Of a stretch of DNA of 64,000 nucleotides, positions 46,164 through 57,983 are shown piece by piece. The notes under the pieces are model-generated. The model was not told the origin of the DNA. It did no database searches and was given only the letters and a program-made list of their open reading frames with translations. The DNA lies in contig JBAMJV010002089.1 in assembly GCA_037951105.1 (NCBI GenBank), positions 1 to 64,000 of the forward strand, given 5' to 3'. Position 1 is the first letter of the stretch. Each line of letters opens with the position of its first letter. The DNA comes from Echinarachnius parma (lineage: Eukaryota > Echinodermata > Echinoidea > Clypeasteroida > Echinarachniidae). Both the position numbers and the translations under genes were made by a program.

Positions 46164-46715
46164 CTATATTAACATGTTGTGTTTGATTCTTCCCAACTGT
46201 TGTTGGAACTTTTTCACAGTCCTATATGACCTTCCTCTCTTCCTGCCCACACCACCTTTTATAAACACTTTTCTTTCAGGGAGGGTGGAAAGTGCAAATA
46301 ATTTGACCAGTTGACCAAAATTTTCTTTTGAGCTTGACAAGTTTTTGTGTGGGAAAAACAGTTGAGTATTTATTTGTAAGAGGAAAACCGCGAGGGTATG
46401 CACAAATGTATCTAAAAAATCATTTGATTTAGAACAACAAAACACACAATTAATTTGACCATGATCGATGCTAGAGATGAACTTTTTCTCTTGTGGTCGT
46501 TCAGAATTAACTTGAATCATCAACTGTTGCACGCCTGCAACCAGAATCAGGTATCGCAAACAAAAGAAGAACATGAAAAAGTGGTGATTTTGATTGCCGC
46601 TATGGATACATAAGTAGAGTTTTACATTAATAGGATTTTGGTAGCCCAGATTTGTTTTGGTGGCCCCAAGCCAGTAGGCCAGTGCTCTGAGGCGAGTAAA
46701 ACCAAATAAAACCAA
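46164..46715 (-). other. 183-codon open frame, doubtful
   Basis: An open frame lies between two copies of the CTTGCCC repeat. It has no recognisable domain, a patchy hydrophobic/Phe-rich composition, no clear splice sites, and ends close to the repeat. A remnant of an older element is as likely as a gene. Confidence 0.2.
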
Positions 46716-46751
46716 GAAACTTACCAGAATTTAGTGGCCCCATTATCCAAG

Positions 46752-47015
46752 CCTCCACTCTAACTTTTTTTCTGCACTGGCCCGTTCAGGCAAGTAAAAT
46801 CATAAATATTGACATTTTACTTGCCCCAATATAATAGTAACATGCCCTCTTACTACTAAATGAGATTTACACAATTGCATTCTCTCATAGCTGAATAATT
46901 ATTTAGATGCCCGATTGGGCAAGCAAACTATTAAATTTATGAAATTTTACTTGCCCAACACCAATTTTTACTTGCCCCGGGCAAGCAGGCAAGTGCTAGT
47001 GTCGAGCCCTGCATT
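46752..47015. repeat. CTTGCCCGGGCAAG repeat, copy b
   Basis: Closest relative of copy a, with the same left segment (CTGCACTGGCCCGTTCAGGC) and the same right end (GTGCTAGTGTCGAGCCCTGC). Confidence 0.75.
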
Positions 47016-47094
47016 ATCATAATAATTAAGAGGCTGGCATTGCATGATTGTATTAAATAGATCTCTATATTATTCCCAATCCTGAGTTGGACCA

Positions 47095-47252
47095 GTACAT
47101 CATGGGCTAGTATGCTCCCCTGGGAGTTGAGATGGTGCACAAGATAATTGTGCGGGTTTGAACTGTACCTGATGACCAAGGGTAATAATGCGCCTCTGAA
47201 TAGGGCACCTAGATACATGGCGCTCTATAAATGCTCTAGATTATTATTACAT
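47095..47252 (+). repeat. SINE copy b (GGGCTAGTATGCTCC family)
   Basis: Shares GGGCTAGTATGCTCCCC, GAGTTGAGATGGTGC, AAGATAATTGTG and GGCGCTCTATAAATGCT with a TTATTATTA tail. Same family as 2500-2668. Confidence 0.65.
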
Positions 47253-47284
47253 CTTGGGATTAATGAAATGTTGGTGACCTAAAG

Positions 47285-47625
47285 CAGGGTTTGACACTAG
47301 CACTTGCCCAATTGCCCGAGGCAAGTAAAAATTGATGTCGGGCAAGTGAAATTTCGTAAATGACCTAGTTTGGTTGACCGATCGGCGATCGGGCAACTAA
47401 ATTATTGGTCAACTATTAATAAAGAAGAATGTAATTTCCTTAGGTTTAAATCTCATCTAAATCTCATCAATCGGGCAAATAACATTGGAAAAGTTATGAT
47501 TTTACTTGCCCGAACGGGCCAGTTAGGAAAACAGTTACATGTAGTGTGGAAGCTTGCCAAAAGCCTATAATTTGGTGGTCTTGGGTGTTTGCAAGCCAAC
47601 TGTGCTAATTTCGAGCCCTGAATTA
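47285..47625. repeat. CTTGCCCGGGCAAG repeat, copy c, reverse
   Basis: Starts CAGGGTTTGACACTAGCACT and TGCCCGAGGCAAGTAAAAAT, and ends near GCTAATTTCGAGCCCTG. It is in reverse orientation relative to copies a and b and more diverged inside. Confidence 0.65.
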
Positions 47626-47629
47626 AATA

Positions 47630-48330
47630 GGTTAAACTTTCCATGAGCTAAATAAAGATACTTACACGAACTTGGAACTGCACACAGGTCTCATTACTCC
47701 ATCCCTCTAGTTGACAGAATCTAAATGGTCCTGAGCGATACATACAAAGATAAACAAAACAAGTTTGTGAATCAGGTTTTCTGGTCACTCATTTCAAGAT
47801 GGCTGACTGACACCGATACAATCACTCGGCACATTATGTTTTTGTCAAATACAAACTATGCTCTTGTACAAGTATGTTCAAAGATTTTGTTCATACCTAT
47901 TATGTCTTTGAATGTTTTATTTGTCGAGATGACGTGCAAGCATGCTCAGACTGTATCATAGAACACACCACCGAAGTCAAGAATCCTCCTTCCGTACTTG
48001 ATATGACACCCTTTTAGCAAATATTGCATTATTTATATTTGACAAACAGATGTAAAATGTATGATGTGGGGAATTATTATGGCACAAGTTATGGGTAAAG
48101 TTGACTTTACTATTCAATTATTTTTGTGTTCCTTTTTATGTTATGCTGGGAACCGGAGTAGTTTCTATATCAAACTTTAAAGTTGTGGTTAGTTCATTAT
48201 TTTCGATAAATTCTTCTCCGAATACAATATAAGGAACAAAATATTGAAATACGATATTTACCAGAGGTAATGTAGGATGGCTGCAAGAAGAGTAACAAGG
48301 ATTCAGTGAGTTTCAGTATTTTATAGTGAC
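47630..48330. other. No gene seen
   Basis: AT-rich sequence without recognised features. Confidence 0.5.
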
Positions 48331-48334
48331 TTAA

Positions 48335-48732
48335 AGGGATAGTTCAATTTTGGTATAAAGGGCGCTTCAAAAGAATAGTTTTTTGGTGAAGTAATGAAAA
48401 ACTGAGTGTAAAATTTGAAAGAGCGTACAATTTTAATGAAACAACAACTTTATTTGATCAAAATCAGTTCAGAAACAGCTGAAATATCAATAAATATACG
48501 CGATCGGAATAAATGTGGGATTCCACATCTACATGTATTTGATGATTTAAGAAAAAAGAAATAAAATGCTAGGCTCTTTTTGAATGATAAATAACCGCCT
48601 TTTTACTTGGTCATTTGTAATATGTTATACCTTTCGAGCATGGTGGAGTTATAACTATTTGTTTGTAATGTTATGGTGCAAGTTTTGGTTACTAATATTC
48701 TGTATAAGGCCTGCCAAAACTATTCTACCCCT
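48335..48732 (-). mobile_element. TTAA MITE family 2, reverse copy, right border decayed
   Basis: TTAA at 48331-48334 is intact and the far border reads CTAA. The internal sequence matches the 1-191 fragment (CTTTCGAGCATGGTGGAGTT). Confidence 0.8.
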
Positions 48733-48734
48733 AA

Positions 48735-49170
48735 TTCCCGGTTTCAATTGTTGACAGGAAACATTACAGAGTCAGAGAGTTTGACTAAAGAATGTACACT
48801 TGAGATTGCTATCAAAATTGTGAACATCGTCATAGTCTTGCGTTTGCATTGACGTACAACTTACATTCAATTTTTGCAAACTCATTGATGGGCAGCGCCC
48901 AAGTGAACAAATATTCATGCAATATCCTGTTTATGAATTAAGTTCACTGTTCAGTTATTTTGTTCATCAGTTCATGGCTATACAATTTTGGAGCATTCTC
49001 CATAGAGTGGTGAAGTGTGACGTCATCAAAAACCCATTACAGTTAAACACAATCTAGTGACCCACCTGTATGTAAAGACACCCTGTCTATATACAGACCA
49101 CTTTTCTTGACTACCTAGGAAGTAGTTCACGTGTCAGTGAACCTGTCTATAGATCAACCTGCTTAAAGAC
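48735..49170. other. No gene; CCTGTCTATA-type repeat pieces near 49060-49165
   Basis: ACCCTGTCTATATACAGACC and GAACCTGTCTATAGATCAAC are relatives of the intron-8 minisatellite unit. The remainder is unassigned. Confidence 0.45.
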
Positions 49171-49174
49171 TTAA

Positions 49175-49591
49175 AGGGTACCACCACCCAAAAATGATAT
49201 TCTTACAAATGAAAGGTAACATCTTTAGTATTCCATTCCATCAATAAGTTCTCAAAAATATGTTTCCAGAAAAATATATATAATTGGAAAATGCATCACC
49301 ATTCTAAAGCATGCATTCATGCGGTCTGAATTGCGAAGACTTATGTGTGCAGAGCGAACGAATCGCCCGGGAATCTATTGTCTACAAACGAACGCATGAA
49401 TAGCATTGGCGCACTCGCAAATGGTTGGTCCGTATGGAACCAGGAAATAGTAGTGGTTCCGTAAGTGGTGGAAATGAATTGCTTTGTTTAAGAATTACAC
49501 AACCCTTTGCAAAATGTTGGGTATCTATTTGATATCACAAAACGGTACCAAAACATATAATTATGTGTTGTTCTTTGCCTGGTGGTCCCCT
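49175..49591 (+). mobile_element. TTAA MITE family 1, copy c
   Basis: Bounded by TTAA at 49171-49174 and 49592-49595. Ends AGGGTACCACCACCC and CCTGGTGGTCCCCT. Same orientation as copies a and b. Confidence 0.88.
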
Positions 49592-49599
49592 TTAATATT

Positions 49600-49875
49600 A
49601 TGCAAAGCTCAACATTAGCGGTGGCCAAGGGCCACCAAAAATTGATATGGGGCCACCAAAATTTGCACATGTGTGTATACAGTGCATGCACTGTAATTGA
49701 GACAGACAGACATCTATTCTGTTTTATTGAAATCATAAAGAAAACGTGTTTGTTGGTAATTTAAAAATAATTGGTTTTTTTTCAGGCCATCAGAGATTCC
49801 ATTCGGGCCACCAAAAAATATAAATTGCAAGAATTTGGTAGCCCAAAGGGCCTTTAGAAAAAAAAGTTAATGTGG
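49600..49875. repeat. GGCCACCAAAA repeat
   Basis: GCTCAACATTAGCGGTGGCC and GGGCCACCAAAAATTGATAT at the left, GGGCCACCAAAAAATATAAA near the right. The layout resembles the CTTGCCC repeats (a short word repeated at both ends). Confidence 0.5.
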
Positions 49876-49879
49876 AGAA

Positions 49880-50569
49880 TGTTTGAAAATTTGCTTTCTG
49901 CTCAGATGTCATCTGTACTTTTGTTGCTTTCATTTGTTTGTCTACAGGCTTCTTTGTTGTAATTTATTATAACAAGGTTTTCCACATATTCATCACCATA
50001 ACTAATATAAATGCCTGTTTATGAAATGTTTTTTTTTATAAAGTATCCAGTAAGTAGCTAGGTCATGCATGTCATACAATAAAAAACATTTAATTAGTCT
50101 GATCTACTCCAGATGAATCGGTGTCATAATTAGGTAATTATTAAAAGTAGCTTAGTGAAGCATGTCATTACAAATAGAGAAGAGCTAATTAGTGTGACAC
50201 GACACGTCTGATTGATTCAGAGAATTGCCCCCTGTACATACAATTATCAAACTAGAAAGAAAAAAAAAACACTGAAAAGTACCATTATTTAATTGAAAGT
50301 AGCTTTTTAGAGGGGAATTTAATCCTGTTTTTAGAGCTTTTGGTTGTATCATCGAACTCCCCTTTAATTGTTGCCTGTATAAAAAAAAAGGAGGTATTTT
50401 TAAGTGATCAATTGAGCAAATATGTTATGTCATGGTAGATTGAACCTTTGTTACAAAACCAAACAATGCATCACCAAATGGAAAATTGATTTCGTTCATA
50501 ATCGTATGTTGAGTCATTATTAGAATTTGACACCAATCATATGTGACCCCCTTTCCTCAAACCCACATA
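49880..50569. other. No gene seen
   Basis: AT-rich sequence with no recognised repeat or exon. Confidence 0.45.
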
Positions 50570-50918
50570 AAGTCATAAAATTACTTGGAGCTTTCTCGTT
50601 TCTCAGAACTACCGTGTTGTTTAGCTTATGGTAAGAGAAGAATAAAATAGGGTTAGATTTTTCAAAATGCCCCTTTAGTATGACGATATCTATCATTCGG
50701 CTCAAAAGCGTTAATGAACAGTCATAAACCTCATAAGCGCATACAGTAATTCGTTGTAAAAGCTGACGCATATTTTCGCTTTTTTAATCAGGAAAGCAGT
50801 GTTCTTTTTCAATGAAACTTTCACACATCATTCAGACATATCTTGCAATGATTTTGGTACAGGATTGAAGTCTCAAATGTCATTTTTAGGCAATATCTGA
50901 CACTTTACAGGTGCACCT
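50570..50918 (-). mobile_element. TTAA MITE family 5, reverse copy, left end missing
   Basis: The right end ACACTTTACAGGTGCACCT is followed by TTAA (50919-50922). The interior matches the reverse complement of 53049-53422 (TTTCACACATCATTCAGACA, GTCTCAAATGTCATTTT). The left inverted end is not recognisable. Confidence 0.65.
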
Positions 50919-50922
50919 TTAA

Positions 50923-52505
50923 AAGCCTGAAGCCCAGACCCATATTTTAAAAAGCCTGCTAGCTTAGTTTTATGCTAAGTGTATTTTGGATGATGTGACT
51001 ATTAGACTAGTGGCTATACATGTGTTAAACACACAATCTTTTAGGTGCTAACTAGGGTTCACTTTGGTCGATACCCAAGGCTAAACCAGCTAACCCCAGT
51101 TGGGGACTAGGAAAACTGCTTCTAGCATGTGTACTTAATTGTACCAGTTTGAAATGCACTTAGCATGGAACTTTCAAGTTAGTAGGGTTTCATGAATATG
51201 GGCCCTGAATTATGCTTTCAAATCAAAGGGCTAAAATGAGGGAAGGTGGGGGCGGGGGGGGGGGGGGGGGGGTAAATCCTATTTGACCAAATAAGTCTTC
51301 ATAGGTTCTACACTGGAGAGAGACCTTTTTGTTTGCTCATCAAATATTCACAGATCCTATTTAAGGACCTTTCTTTACAGGTCCTATTTGATCATTGACA
51401 AATACTCCCTTTAAAGATGATACCAGTGGCGTAGCGTGGTCGGACTGATTGGGGGGGGGGGGGGGGGCGCGCAAATTATTGCGGGCACACCTTATGTATT
51501 TCTTTGTTTTGTCAAAAATGGCCCCTTATGTTTTCTATTGTATTTTAATAATTTTTTTGGGGCACGTTGGGTGGAGGGGGGGGGGGGGGCGGGCATGTGC
51601 CCCCCATGCCCCCCACCCTCGCTACGGCACTGGATGATACAATATGTGAGGTTTATGCACGAACAGAGAAGAATGTTGATTTGCGAACTGTTAAAGTTCA
51701 GAGTAAAGCTTCCTAGCTTTCTTTATATCTCGTAGTAAAGTTCAGAATGAAAAAAAACACTACCCACAGGCTTTTGTTTATAATTGCAGTTGTTTTAGAT
51801 GCTTACATCCTTCTTCTTCCTTGGTAGTGACCGCAATCAATTATTATGTCACTTTGGATTATTATGTCACCTTGAGCAGCACATAACTTTTAAATGAATC
51901 AGAGTCACCACAAAGTACATGAACTCTAAACATTGGGGTAAAACCCTATTGCCTAGGGGAACCTGGTGGGCTATAATGTACATAGCCCATAGAGATTATC
52001 GAATCCTGATGGCACAATGGGTTAAAACAAAAGCTGTTACAATCGGTTTTTAACTCTGACAAAGTGAACAAATATGTCATACATTTTCATCCATGAATTT
52101 TATAAAGAGTTGACAAAAAACTGCCTTGAAATGGAATATTTTACCAATAGAATGTTTGAAATAACTTGCTGTATGTTTTTATTAACATTAATCGGCACAT
52201 GGACAGCATGTAGAAAGTGTTTGAAGCGTGGAGTACATGTACACCATAATACTGGGTTAAGTCGGACAAACAGACATGTTTAATTTATGTGGCACAGTCA
52301 TTTCTTTGTGGAATTACAATGATAATATAAATAATGATATTCTAGTAATAATGATAATATATTGATTTTTAGGTTCAGATTAAATCATCTGAATATTTGT
52401 TCTATGTATATATGTTTTTTTCTTTCAACAATATTAATCAATCAGTTGTGCCTGTTGTGGACATGTTTAGCTGCTTTAGCATGCCATAGCTGCTAATTAG
52501 CTTCT
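50923..52505. other. No gene seen; G-run repeat at 51240-51635
   Basis: G runs near 51253-51272, 51450-51467 and 51577-51589 sit in sequence containing AGTGGCGTAGCGTGG and CGCTACGGCACTGG, the palindromic frame of the homopolymer-rich repeats. No coding sequence is recognised. Confidence 0.5.
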
Positions 52506-52506
52506 A

Positions 52507-52866
52507 AGGGATCTTTCTAGTAACATTGTCAAAATCCACAAAACTAACTTTGAACTTGAGCGATTCTCACAAACATTTTATTCATAATACCAAATAGAAC
52601 CATGGAATAGGTTTTTTCTTCTTCAAATTTCTCTTTTGTTATAAAGATATGAATGATTGAAGTGTGTGGATTGGAATGTGTCCGTGGGAGACACTTTCAA
52701 CTGTTCGCAAACTGTTAGCAAATATCACTTTGCATTTTTTTTGCTCAGAACTCAGATATTCATTTACCACAGAATTCTGACACATCACTTTATTACTTTA
52801 TTAGTAGACATACAGAAATACAAATTTTGTCAACCCTTTTTTGCACAACGATGTTACTAGATTCCT
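52507..52866 (-). mobile_element. TTAA MITE family 3, copy c
   Basis: Ends AGGGATCTTTCTAGTAACAT and ATGTTACTAGATTCCT. TTAA is kept at 52867-52870, while the left border reads CTAA. Diverged from other copies. Confidence 0.75.
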
Positions 52867-53048
52867 TTAATCTCTGCCATTACTTTGGTTGCTATTTTGT
52901 ATGCAACTACAAATCGATGCCCCCGTAGTTACCACTATTAAATTTGATTCTAAAAAATGGTATTGTTTTCAATGAAAGGAGGGTGGGAGTTCCACGTGGG
53001 GTTCAGTTCGCTTTGCGGGCGGGCTGCTGGATGAGACATCCCGTTTAA

Positions 53049-53422
53049 AGGTGCACCTGAAAAGTGTCCGATTTTGCCCAAAATTACATTTGAGACTTCA
53101 ATCCTATACCAAAATCATTGTAAAAAAGTATGTCCGAATGATGTGTGAAAGTTACATTGAAAAAAGACAACTGCTTTCCTGGTTAAAAAAGCAAAAATTT
53201 GCGTCGGCTTTTACAACGAATTACTGTATGACGTGTATGAGGTTTATGACCGTTCTTGAGCTGAATGATTATCAATGATAGATATCGTCATACTAAAGGG
53301 GCATTTGAAAATATCTAACCCTATTTTATTCTTCTCTTACCATAAGCCAAACAACACGGTAGAAGAGAAATGTGGAAGCTCAAATTAATTTTTGCGGAGT
53401 TAGACACTTTACAGGTTCACCT
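53049..53422 (+). mobile_element. TTAA MITE family 5
   Basis: Bounded by TTAA at 53045-53048 and 53423-53426. The ends AGGTGCACCTGAAAAGTGTC and GACACTTTACAGGTTCACCT are inverted repeats. A reverse partial copy lies at 50570-50918. Confidence 0.85.
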
Positions 53423-53426
53423 TTAA

Positions 53427-54370
53427 AGTTGTCAATGCAGCTCGGCTATAAAAAAGCCAAGGTACTTGTGCCTCAAGCGCTTTGAGATTTCAGTGATAAA
53501 ACGGCATATGAAAATAGATAATTACTATTATTAACGGAATTAACAAAATTGCTGCTCTTTATTGTTGATTTGTCCACCTCAAAAGAGGCTTTTACTATTT
53601 TACTTTGCATTACACTGATTACAAAATTCATTCTGTATTGTTGCAGTATAATTTTTTCATTGAAAGTTTTTGCATAATGTGTTCATCCTATACATGAAGT
53701 AAAGAAAACATAGTACAGTACATGTAATTAAGTTATAAACATTGATGCTTGTTTTGTAATTGCTTCATTTTCTATTATTCATGCCTTTTTAAACTTTTAA
53801 CTTGATGCTTTATTCAAATTGTAGTCTGTGTTTAAAAACATATATATAGAGTAGGTATATAGAAGGGACTGTCAGATGTGTTCATATAATATATAAAATG
53901 GAACCTGAATCTATCCAACACTTTAATAATAATAATACAATGACAAAATATTTGGAAGCTAGGGGCTATTGGCCCTTTGAAATTTATGCCAAAAATAGCG
54001 CCTGAAAATCATGAAAAGAAACCCTCCTAAACGTGCATACAGTTCAAGCAAGAGCTATTTTTTTATGTATAATTAAATGGAAAAACTATTAAAATGCAAA
54101 CACTTGAATAATAATAATACAATGAAAATTTGTGGAAGCTAGGGGCTATTTAGCTCTTTGAATTTTATTCCCAAAATAGCGCCTGAAAATCACAACACAA
54201 AAGAAACCCTATTAATTGTGCATATAGTTCAAGCAAGAGCTATTGCCTATGCAGACATGAATAATCCCCCCCCCCCCCCCCCCCCCATTTTTGTTCCTTC
54301 TCACTTGCTATCAAATTTGAAGTTGTTAATCAGTTGTGGGAACGGTTTGATAAACGAGAAATAAAGTGGA
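53427..54370. repeat. 182-bp tandem duplication (53919-54250) in otherwise unassigned DNA
   Basis: Two copies start at 53919 and 54101, sharing TAATAATAATACAATGA, GGAAGCTAGGGGCTATT, AAAATAGCGCCTGAAAATCA and CAAGCAAGAGCTATT. A C run follows near 54267. Confidence 0.7.
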
Positions 54371-54378
54371 CTGTATTT

Positions 54379-54647
54379 AGGGCTGAGTCCAAACGAACCA
54401 TGAAGGTCGGATACCGAATTCAAATTCTGGGATACGGGTATACGAAGGGAAAAAAAGAAGAAAAAAAAAAGAGGAAAAAAAAGGAAAAAGAAAGAAAAAA
54501 AAAGAAAAAAGAAAAAGAAAAAAAAGAAAAAGAAAGAATTTATTTATTTATTTATTTATTTTTATTTTTTCTCGGATATATCCGATATCCGTCCGTTTTT
54601 ACGCGGCTCATATCCAGATATCAAAATATCCGGTTTGACTCAGCCCT
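54379..54647. mobile_element. 269-bp TIR element carrying a pure-purine tract
   Basis: Ends AGGGCTGAGTC and GACTCAGCCCT are exact inverted repeats. Inside are an A/G-only tract of about 95 nt (54446-54538), a TTTATTTATT stretch, and ATATCC-type words (GGATATATCCGATATCC). No target duplication is evident. The 63.67-kb sequence starts similarly (GCCTGGGTCGGAACGGACGG). Confidence 0.7.
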
Positions 54648-54649
54648 AC

Positions 54650-55647
54650 TCTCTTGTATATTAACCCATTGCCTAATGGCTCATGTTTTAACTCTGCGGG
54701 GATGGCCAAACCTAGCAGGGAACATTGTTTGGAATCCTTAGACTCTATCTCTCTTTTGAAGTATATTTTTAAAGTAATATTTCTTATTGAGGTCTAAAAT
54801 AGAAATTTGGCACTCGTTTTAAACAGTTTAATTTCAACTTCTATTTGTGATCAAAAGCTCTCTCTTCGTTGTGATTTTATTAATGCATTTTGCTCTTTCT
54901 CAGTTAAACAAATTCTGCACAAAATGTAAAAAAACAAATAATGAAGCAATTTGCAGACATGCACATTTATTGCCTTTCCATACTAAAAGGATAATTTGTG
55001 GGTAATTAATTGTATACCTTAATGCTGCAGGCCATTGAAGGATATTTCAACTCCCCCGACCAAATCAACTTTTTTTTTTGCTTGTAAATTTGTACTTTGG
55101 ACATTGTTTTTCACGTTCTAAAAACATACTTGGCCCGAGGGGTCAGTGCTTGGTATTATCAAAAAGAAGGTTGAACATTTTAAAAATAATTAAATAATAA
55201 AATTAAAAAACGTACAAATATAACATTTCACTCATTTCCTTTGAAGCATCCCAAATAAGAAAGAAAAACAGAAAAAGGGGTTGAACACTTGTAAAATCAT
55301 TTTTGAAAAACACAACAAAACAACTACGCAAAACTAATATTTCACTCACCTTGTGTTTATTAAAACATCCCAAAGCAATGTTCCCATGTGTGTAGATTAT
55401 CACACAAAAGTATCGATTGCATTCACCACTCTATTGCCAAAGAAATATTAATTCCTCTTCAGTCAGAACATGTCTGAGATAACGTTGACGGAATTTATTT
55501 TTGACAACTCACACGTCGGGAATAGAAATAAACACTAGTATACTATTAGCTTGCAAAGAATACACATCTTCATGAATTAACTTTTGGAATACTAATTACT
55601 AGGCTCATGCTTTCTATCCATCTCCGGGTGCTTTGTGTGAATATATG

Positions 55648-55679
<32 letters not shown>

Positions 55680-55985
55680 AGGGTGTGTATTGCGTGTGTG
55701 TGCATATAGAGTATACGTGTGTTCAAGCGTGCAAAAGCAAAGTTGGTCTTTGTTAGAAGTGTTCGGCAAGTTTCACTGATCGACCAATGAAAATCGCAAA
55801 TGGCACGTATTACACCCATGGGAACAAACAGTGCAATTTAGGGGACACACCCTCAACGCAAATTTTTTTGCATCTCATTCACATATTCTATAGAATAGGG
55901 GGCCTGCTATTCTTTGCTCGATTCTTTTCCCATAATATGCTTTTCTCTAGTAAACGTGTATGGGCCCCACCCCAAACATTTTGTT
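54650..55985. other. No gene seen; (TG)n at 55645-55700
   Basis: AT-rich with a TGTGTG simple repeat. The minus-strand open frame across it is repeat-derived. Confidence 0.5.
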
Positions 55986-55996
55986 GCTATAGCAAC

Positions 55997-56036
55997 TGCC
56001 TGATGACAAGTAGATAGATCTACTTGTCATCGGGCA
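55997..56036. other. 18-bp-arm perfect hairpin
   Basis: TGCCTGATGACAAGTAGA, a TAGA spacer, then TCTACTTGTCATCGGGCA: arms pair with a single mismatch. It lies directly before the TTAA border at 56040 and may be a very small foldback remnant. Confidence 0.7.
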
Positions 56037-56043
56037 TTTTTAA

Positions 56044-57100
56044 AGTGATCCATTAACTTTGTTCAAATTAGACCAAAAATCACTTCAAGGCTTCCCATTT
56101 CTCTTAAACCTTGTTATATTATTTGGCTAAATTGAATGGGTTTGGATTTTTACAAAAGTTACCCTAATTATGGAGTTATTCATGATTGAATGAAAAGAGT
56201 TCCAGGAAGGCTTTCAGACTGTAGTCAAAATCATTGGGCAGTTGGCCGAGTAAAAAGAAAAACATGTTTCACGTCCGGGCTTTAAAAAAAAGAAGGAGGA
56301 AGAGGGGTTTTTATTATTTAATTTTTATTTTTCAAGGCTTCCCATTTCTCTTAAACCTTGTTATTTGGCTATGAAATGGAAACGGACAAATTGAATGGGT
56401 TTGGATTTTTTACAAAAGTTACACTAATTATGGAGATATTCATGATTGCATGAAAAGGGTTCCAGGAAGGCTTTCAGGTTGTAGTCAAAAGCATTGGGCA
56501 GTAGGCCGAGTAAAAAGAAATTTTTTTTTTTCACGTCTGGGCTTTAAAAAAAAAAGGAGGAAGAGGGGTTTTTATTATTTATTTTTTATTTTTCAAGATG
56601 GCCGCCATTAGAGATTTACGGCAATCCCTGGTGTGTTCGCTATACATGAAATGTTACAAATAAAAGAGACAATTGTTAATAGCCACGTGCAAGAACTGAA
56701 CGTATTAACATTGTTTTATATAGTGTTGGCACCTTGTTTTACAAGGCCTGAACATATTTGCATTGTTTTTATAGTGTTAGCACCCTGTTTTACACTTAAA
56801 ACAAAAAAAAAAGGGAAAACTTGTTTATTTATTTTTTAAATTAATTTTTTGGTTTAATAAAACAAAAATTAAAAATCCAGGCGGCCTCAAAAAAGGAAGC
56901 GGGCGGGGACGCGAAACATATATATTTTTTTATTTGGCCTAACTTATCAGCTGACAAATGTTATATTTTTTCTATAGGTAAACAGTGTTGTTTTGCTTTG
57001 AAATTATGCACACATCAATCAAAATAATTTTACAATTATATTGATATATGATTGAAGTCTCATATATCACTTTTGGAGAAAAAACATTAATGGATCACTT
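56044..57100 (+). mobile_element. TTAA MITE family 6, with internal duplication
   Basis: Bounded by TTAA at 56040-56043 and 57101-57104. Ends are AGTGATCCATTAACTTTGTT and ACATTAATGGATCACTT. A block of about 245 bp (AAGGCTTCCCATTTCTCTTA through GGAGGAAGAGGGGTTTTTAT) occurs twice, at 56087-56330 and 56333-56580. A smaller relative lies at about 59136-59603. Confidence 0.8.
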
Positions 57101-57104
57101 TTAA

Positions 57105-57692
57105 GGAACATGTCATTCATAATAAACTTGAAGATATTATAATGCAAGGGGTGCAAGAACACTTAGTGGGGGCTATTATTGATAGTAATATTATTGTTAT
57201 TACTTTTATTACAATTATTGTTATTATTATTATCATCATCATTATTGTTAGTGGTATAATTATTGTTTTTTTTTGTGGTGGGGGAGGGGGGGGGGGGGGG
57301 TGTTTAAAAATAAGAGAAAACAAAAGGAGAAAAAATTTCTCCACCATTATCAAGCCTACCTTATGGTTTTGCCCTACAATGACATTTTGTGTTATAATGA
57401 TGGAATTTTGGTCTCCAATAAAACAAATGTCTTGAACCTAAAATATTTGGAAGCAATGTCTATCAGAAAGGGGTATTTTTTGGAGGTGGCGGGGGATGAT
57501 AATGCATTTTGCACATAGTTAAACAAGGATGATATTTGGGCAAAAGTGGCTAGCACCCCTGCCTCCCAATATGCGCCCACGTACATGCCCATGACTATGA
57601 GCATATTATCCATAGAGTGGTTGATCTATTGTTCAGTTGACTGGCAGAGGCTATGTAGATCGAGGTTGAGTTATCTAATTATTTCTCCCTCT
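57105..57692. other. No gene; ATT simple repeat and G run
   Basis: TTATTATTATTATC-type sequence at 57175-57260 and a G run at about 57286-57300. The rest is unassigned. Confidence 0.5.
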
Positions 57693-57696
57693 TTAA

Positions 57697-57979
57697 AGGG
57701 ATCTAGTAACTTTGTTGACAAGTGCAAAAAGTGATGCATGGTTAATAAAAATGTGTATTGGTGTGATCTAATATGTCCAGAAAGTAATGTGTGAAAATTT
57801 CAGGCAATTGGATGTTATTTGGCTGAGAAATGAGCGAAAATGCAAAGTGATATTCACTTACTCATTGCACTCACTTTTTACACAGTTTTGACGATCCAGT
57901 GGATAATTCAACAAGGTATGAGGAAACCGCTAGAAATCCAATTAGAATTTGAGTATTTGGACAATGTTACTAGGTCCCT
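57697..57979 (+). mobile_element. TTAA MITE family 3, short copy
   Basis: Bounded by TTAA at 57693-57696 and 57980-57983. About 100 bp shorter than the 25.5-kb copy owing to an internal deletion. Confidence 0.85.
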
Positions 57980-57983
57980 TTAA

